From Bacteroidales bacterium (lineage in GTDB: Bacteria; Bacteroidota; Bacteroidia; Bacteroidales; Lentimicrobiaceae): a stretch of DNA of 64,000 bases. The DNA lies in NCBI GenBank assembly GCA_016709025.1, contig JADJEQ010000001.1:124001-188000 (forward strand). The letters are read 5' to 3'. Every line of letters starts with the position of its first letter. The stretch's first letter is position 1. The translations under genes were made by a program, and so were the position numbers. Below are positions 61,402 to 64,000 of this stretch, piece by piece. The notes below the pieces were generated by a model. That model was not told the DNA's origin. It worked only from the letters and a program-made list of their open reading frames with translations, and did not search any database.

Positions 61402-63267
61402 TTACTTTTTCCTGCTGAATTTCTTTTTGCTTTCTTTGATATCGGTTGTTAATGAATTTAGCTTTTCAATTAACTGGTTAAATTCTGGAACTTTGTCATT
61501 TTCGAAGAGTTTCAGGTCAAATTTTTCCAACAAACGAATGGTCAGATCGCGGAAAGCTTCCAGCATTTTTACCTGCTCTTTAATCCGGTTCTCTAATTTT
61601 CGCATCCCTTTGCGTTGTTCAAGATTGTCGTGGGTTCGTTTAAGTTGCCTGTCGTTCCTGAACTCTTCACCAAAAGCCCTGATTTCTGTTTCTGCTCTGT
61701 TCAGCAGGGATTTTCCTCTTACAAGGGCACGAACAACCGCAAACCCTGCCAAAGATAAAGCGCGTGACCGGCTTGTGCCATTCAGCTGCTCAACTGCCGA
61801 TAACATCATTAACATAACTTTGCTGTAATCGCGGCTTAAATAGGCAGAAAGCGCCCTTTTAAGATAATTATTGGCTTTACCCGACTCCAATTCACTGATT
61901 AATAAGGTTTCAGGGGTTTCGTTGCCGGCAAACTCCAGTACAACAGGATCGGTTTTAATAGCCCGCGGGTTAAGAGGTGTTTTAAGTAAAACTCCCGAAA
62001 AAGTGGTACAACGGCTCAGGGCCACATATACCTGCCCCGGGGCAAAGGCTTCTTCCAGGTCTGCAATGATCTTCTCAAAAGTGAGTCCCTGGCTCTTGTG
62101 CACGGTAATGGCCCAGGCCAGTTTCAACGGGTATTGAATAAAACTGCCGATGGTCTCTTCAACAACCCTGCTTCCTTTCGGGTCCCATGCATACCGGATG
62201 TTGGCCCATTCCTCGCGTTTAACTTCGATGATATCGCCTTCATCAACGTCCACAAACAACCCGTCCTCTGATATTTCGACAATATGCCCGATTTTTCCGT
62301 TGTAGAACCTCCTGTTGCGATCGTTTTTCAGGAACATCACCTGGGCGCCCTCCTTAAGTCTCAGATCTCTGTCAGTCGGAAAACTGCTTTCAGAAAAGAT
62401 GCCTTCTACCGTTGCTTCAAAATGGAACAGCGGCTCGTCTATTTCACGCAACCGCTTCTCGTTGGTTTCTTCAACCAGGCGATTGTGGGTAGCAAGGATG
62501 ATATAATCCTCCTCCTGTTCAGGAGTAAATCCGTGCATATACCGGTGGTTCAGCATTTCAATATCGCCGGCCATCAGGCTGTTGATTCTGATCCTGTTTA
62601 AAAGATCGATGAAATCCTGATCCTTCTGCCGGTAGATTTTCTTCAATTCGATGTACACCGGTTTCTGCGCCTGAAGCGCCCGCGAACTAAAGAAAAACGG
62701 ACTGGTATAGAAATTCCCGAGGATATTCCAGTCATCATGGTTCACAATGGGAGGAAGCTGAAATGTATCGCCGATCAGCACCACCTGAACCCCGCCAAAC
62801 GGGGTAAACTCTCTTTTACGGAACACCCTGAGCAGCCGGTCGATCACATCGAGCAGGTCGCAGCGCACCATGGATATTTCATCGATCACCAAAAGTTCAA
62901 GCCCACGGATAATTTCCAGCTTGTCACGATGGTAACGAAAATGATCGTTGATCACACTCTTATCCGGATCTCCTTCCGGAGCCCTCACCCTCAATCGCTT
63001 ATCGCCAGGCACATAAACACTTGGTTTAATGTTGAAGAAAGAGTGAATCGTCTGCCCTCCTGCATTTACCGCGGCCACCCCGGTCGGGGCCAGTACCACC
63101 ATATTTTTATTGCAGGTGGCCTTCAGGTACTTCAGAAAAGTCGTTTTGCCCGTGCCGGCCTTCCCGGTAAGGTATAACATCCGGTTCGTATGCGTCACAA
63201 ATTCAGCGGCATAACTGAATTCAGGATTGTTCTCATCGAGTGAGATGTTATCAATAACAAGGGGCAT
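61402..63267 (-). CDS. PIF1-like superfamily 1B DNA helicase
   Basis: A 621-aa helicase. Walker A is LTGKAGTGKTTFLKYL (about 33-48), followed by VVLAPTGVAAVNAGGQTIHSFF (shortened: APTGVAAVNAGGQTIHSFF), the PIF1/RecD Ia motif, Walker B VIDEISMVRCDLLD, motif III VLIGDTFQLPP and the C-terminal AWAITVHKSQGLTFEK and VYVALSRCT motifs V and VI. The last ~170 residues are a coiled-coil-rich tail. PIF1-family enzymes unwind DNA 5' to 3' and in characterised cases resolve G-quadruplexes, which is of note given the G-rich repeats in this genome. It is a single gene. Confidence 0.92.
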   Translation of the reverse strand: MPLVIDNISLDENNPEFSYAAEFVTHTNRMLYLTGKAGTGKTTFLKYLKATCNKNMVVLAPTGVAAVNAGGQTIHSFFNIKPSVYVPGDKRLRVRAPEGDPDKSVINDHFRYHRDKLEIIRGLELLVIDEISMVRCDLLDVIDRLLRVFRKREFTPFGGVQVVLIGDTFQLPPIVNHDDWNILGNFYTSPFFFSSRALQAQKPVYIELKKIYRQKDQDFIDLLNRIRINSLMAGDIEMLNHRYMHGFTPEQEEDYIILATHNRLVEETNEKRLREIDEPLFHFEATVEGIFSESSFPTDRDLRLKEGAQVMFLKNDRNRRFYNGKIGHIVEISEDGLFVDVDEGDIIEVKREEWANIRYAWDPKGSRVVEETIGSFIQYPLKLAWAITVHKSQGLTFEKIIADLEEAFAPGQVYVALSRCTTFSGVLLKTPLNPRAIKTDPVVLEFAGNETPETLLISELESGKANNYLKRALSAYLSRDYSKVMLMMLSAVEQLNGTSRSRALSLAGFAVVRALVRGKSLLNRAETEIRAFGEEFRNDRQLKRTHDNLEQRKGMRKLENRIKEQVKMLEAFRDLTIRLLEKFDLKLFENDKVPEFNQLIEKLNSLTTDIKESKKKFSRKK

Positions 63268-63367
63268 AAACAGCTTCCGGATGGATTTATGAAACAGCTA
63301 AATTAACAAATCCTGACTGGAATTTAGAGGTAATGCTCAGTTTTCATATTTCTTTATGAATGCCTGA

Positions 63368-63714
63368 GGGCAGAAGTCGGAAGACAGAAGTCAGAAGTCG
63401 GAGGTCGGAAGTCGGAAGTCAGATGTAAGAAGTAAGAGGTAAGAGGTAAGAAGTATGACTTAGAGACTTAGAGACTTAGAGACTTAGAGACAGAGGGACA
63501 GGTGACAGAGGTATAACCGGAGAGGCTTGAGGTCGGAAGTCGGAGGTCGGAAGTCAGATGTAAGAAGTAAGACTTAGAGACTTAGAGACTTGGAGACAGA
63601 GGGACAGGTGACAGAGGTATAACCGGAGAGGCTTGAGGTCGGAAACCAGAGGTCGGAGGTCATGGCGGACAGAGGTCGGAAGTCATAGGTATGAGGTAAG
63701 AATGGTAAGGTGTA
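63368..63714 (+). repeat. Composite array of GAAGTCG/GAAGTAA heptamers and GACTTAGA octamers, duplicated
   Basis: Heptamers GAAGTCG, GAAGTCA, GAGGTCG, then GATGTAA, GAAGTAA, GAGGTAA; next 8-nt GACTTAGA units; then GACAGAGGGACAGGTGACAGAGG and TATAACCGGAGAGGCTTGAG. The whole series then repeats from about 63530. The reverse of this series occurs at 17855-18022. No gene is present from 63268 to the window end. Confidence 0.88.
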
Positions 63715-63744
63715 AGACCTGGTCACCCTGAGCGAAGACGAAGG

Positions 63745-63812
63745 GCCATCATTTCATCATTCCATCATTCCATCGATCCACTATTCCAACAATCCATCAT
63801 TCCATTTTTGTC
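63745..63812 (+). repeat. Octanucleotide run (CCATCATT type)
   Basis: About seven 8-nt units: CCATCATT, CCATCGAT, CCACTATT, CCAACAAT and so on, bounded on both sides by GTCACCCTGA sequences of the dispersed repeat family. Confidence 0.7.
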
Positions 63813-63881
63813 ACCCTGAAGTGTAATTTATTTCATAAAAATTAATATTCAATGACGTTATAATCCAAAATGCCCCACACC

Positions 63882-63949
63882 AATGTCATCCTGAGCGGAG
63901 TCGAAGGATAGACAGTGCGATGCGCTTCGACTCCGCTCAGCGTGACATT
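63882..63949. repeat. 25-nt inverted repeat made of two dispersed-repeat copies
   Basis: AATGTCATCCTGAGCGGAGTCGAAG-type arm (63882-63906) and its near-complement (63925-63949, two mismatches) around an 18-nt loop, forming a REP-like hairpin. Related single copies lie at 23627-23650 and 63722-63745. Confidence 0.85.
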
Positions 63950-64000
63950 CATTTAAATATAAAGGTATCATTAATGATACTTCTTCTAACCAAACTAATA

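Overview
The window looks like the chromosome of a Bacteroidota bacterium, probably an environmental Bacteroidales/Marinilabiliales-type organism (lineage is inference). The evidence is a SusC/SusD pair, type IX secretion C-terminal sorting domains, Bacteroidota-style promoter -7 elements (TAnnTTTG), an HU-CCDC81/SPOR protein, a GH3-like acyl-adenylating protein, and no Shine-Dalgarno pattern that I noticed. I saw no rRNA, tRNA, insertion sequence, phage gene or CRISPR array.

Layout. (1) 0.1-6.0 kb, minus strand: a FIST sensor protein with a hybrid histidine kinase, then a glycosyltransferase overlapping an ECF sigma factor whose region 4 is split off by a one-base frameshift. (2) 6.7-37.6 kb: a large beta-1,3/1,6-glucan (laminarin-type) utilisation locus. 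It starts with a one-piece propeller/LuxR regulator (+). A ten-gene minus-strand block follows: GH81, a GH149/GH161-like beta-glucan phosphorylase, three leaderless GH17 proteins, a clan GH-A enzyme, GH30, a mutarotase-like protein and two GPH-type MFS symporters. Diverging from it across a 1-kb regulatory gap is a plus-strand block: PKD lipoprotein, GH16 lipoprotein, SusC, SusD and a second GH16. (3) 37.8-46.4 kb: housekeeping genes tgt, lptF/G-type permease, ispE (-), GH3-like, deoxynucleoside kinase, kdsB, HU-SPOR, trmB and an alkyltransferase-like protein. (4) 46.5-53.7 kb: a secreted SGNH-like protein (-), then an S-box leader, metH and metF. (5) 54.4-63.3 kb: a COG0523 GTPase, a VTC/DUF4956/DUF2490/lipoprotein operon, a DUF937-like protein, gamma-glutamyltranspeptidase and a PIF1-like helicase.

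How the glucan locus probably works (inference). GH81, GH16 and GH30 cut glucan outside the cell or in the periplasm. SusCD and the PKD lipoprotein bind and import oligosaccharides. GPH symporters carry them into the cytoplasm. There the leaderless GH17 enzymes and the 1159-aa phosphorylase remodel and phosphorolyse them. No GH1 or GH3 glycoside hydrolase (beta-glucosidase) is seen, which fits a phosphorolytic rather than hydrolytic end point.

The most striking non-coding feature is a set of heptanucleotide (some octanucleotide) tandem arrays confined to the gaps between genes, with different but related units at many sites. Some of these arrays recur in inverted orientation tens of kilobases apart, one is nested in a 53-nt higher-order repeat between metH and metF, and one is a canonical G-quadruplex pattern. 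A second notable signal is seven copies of TACATCA/TGATGTA within 341 bp of the divergent regulatory gap of the glucan locus.
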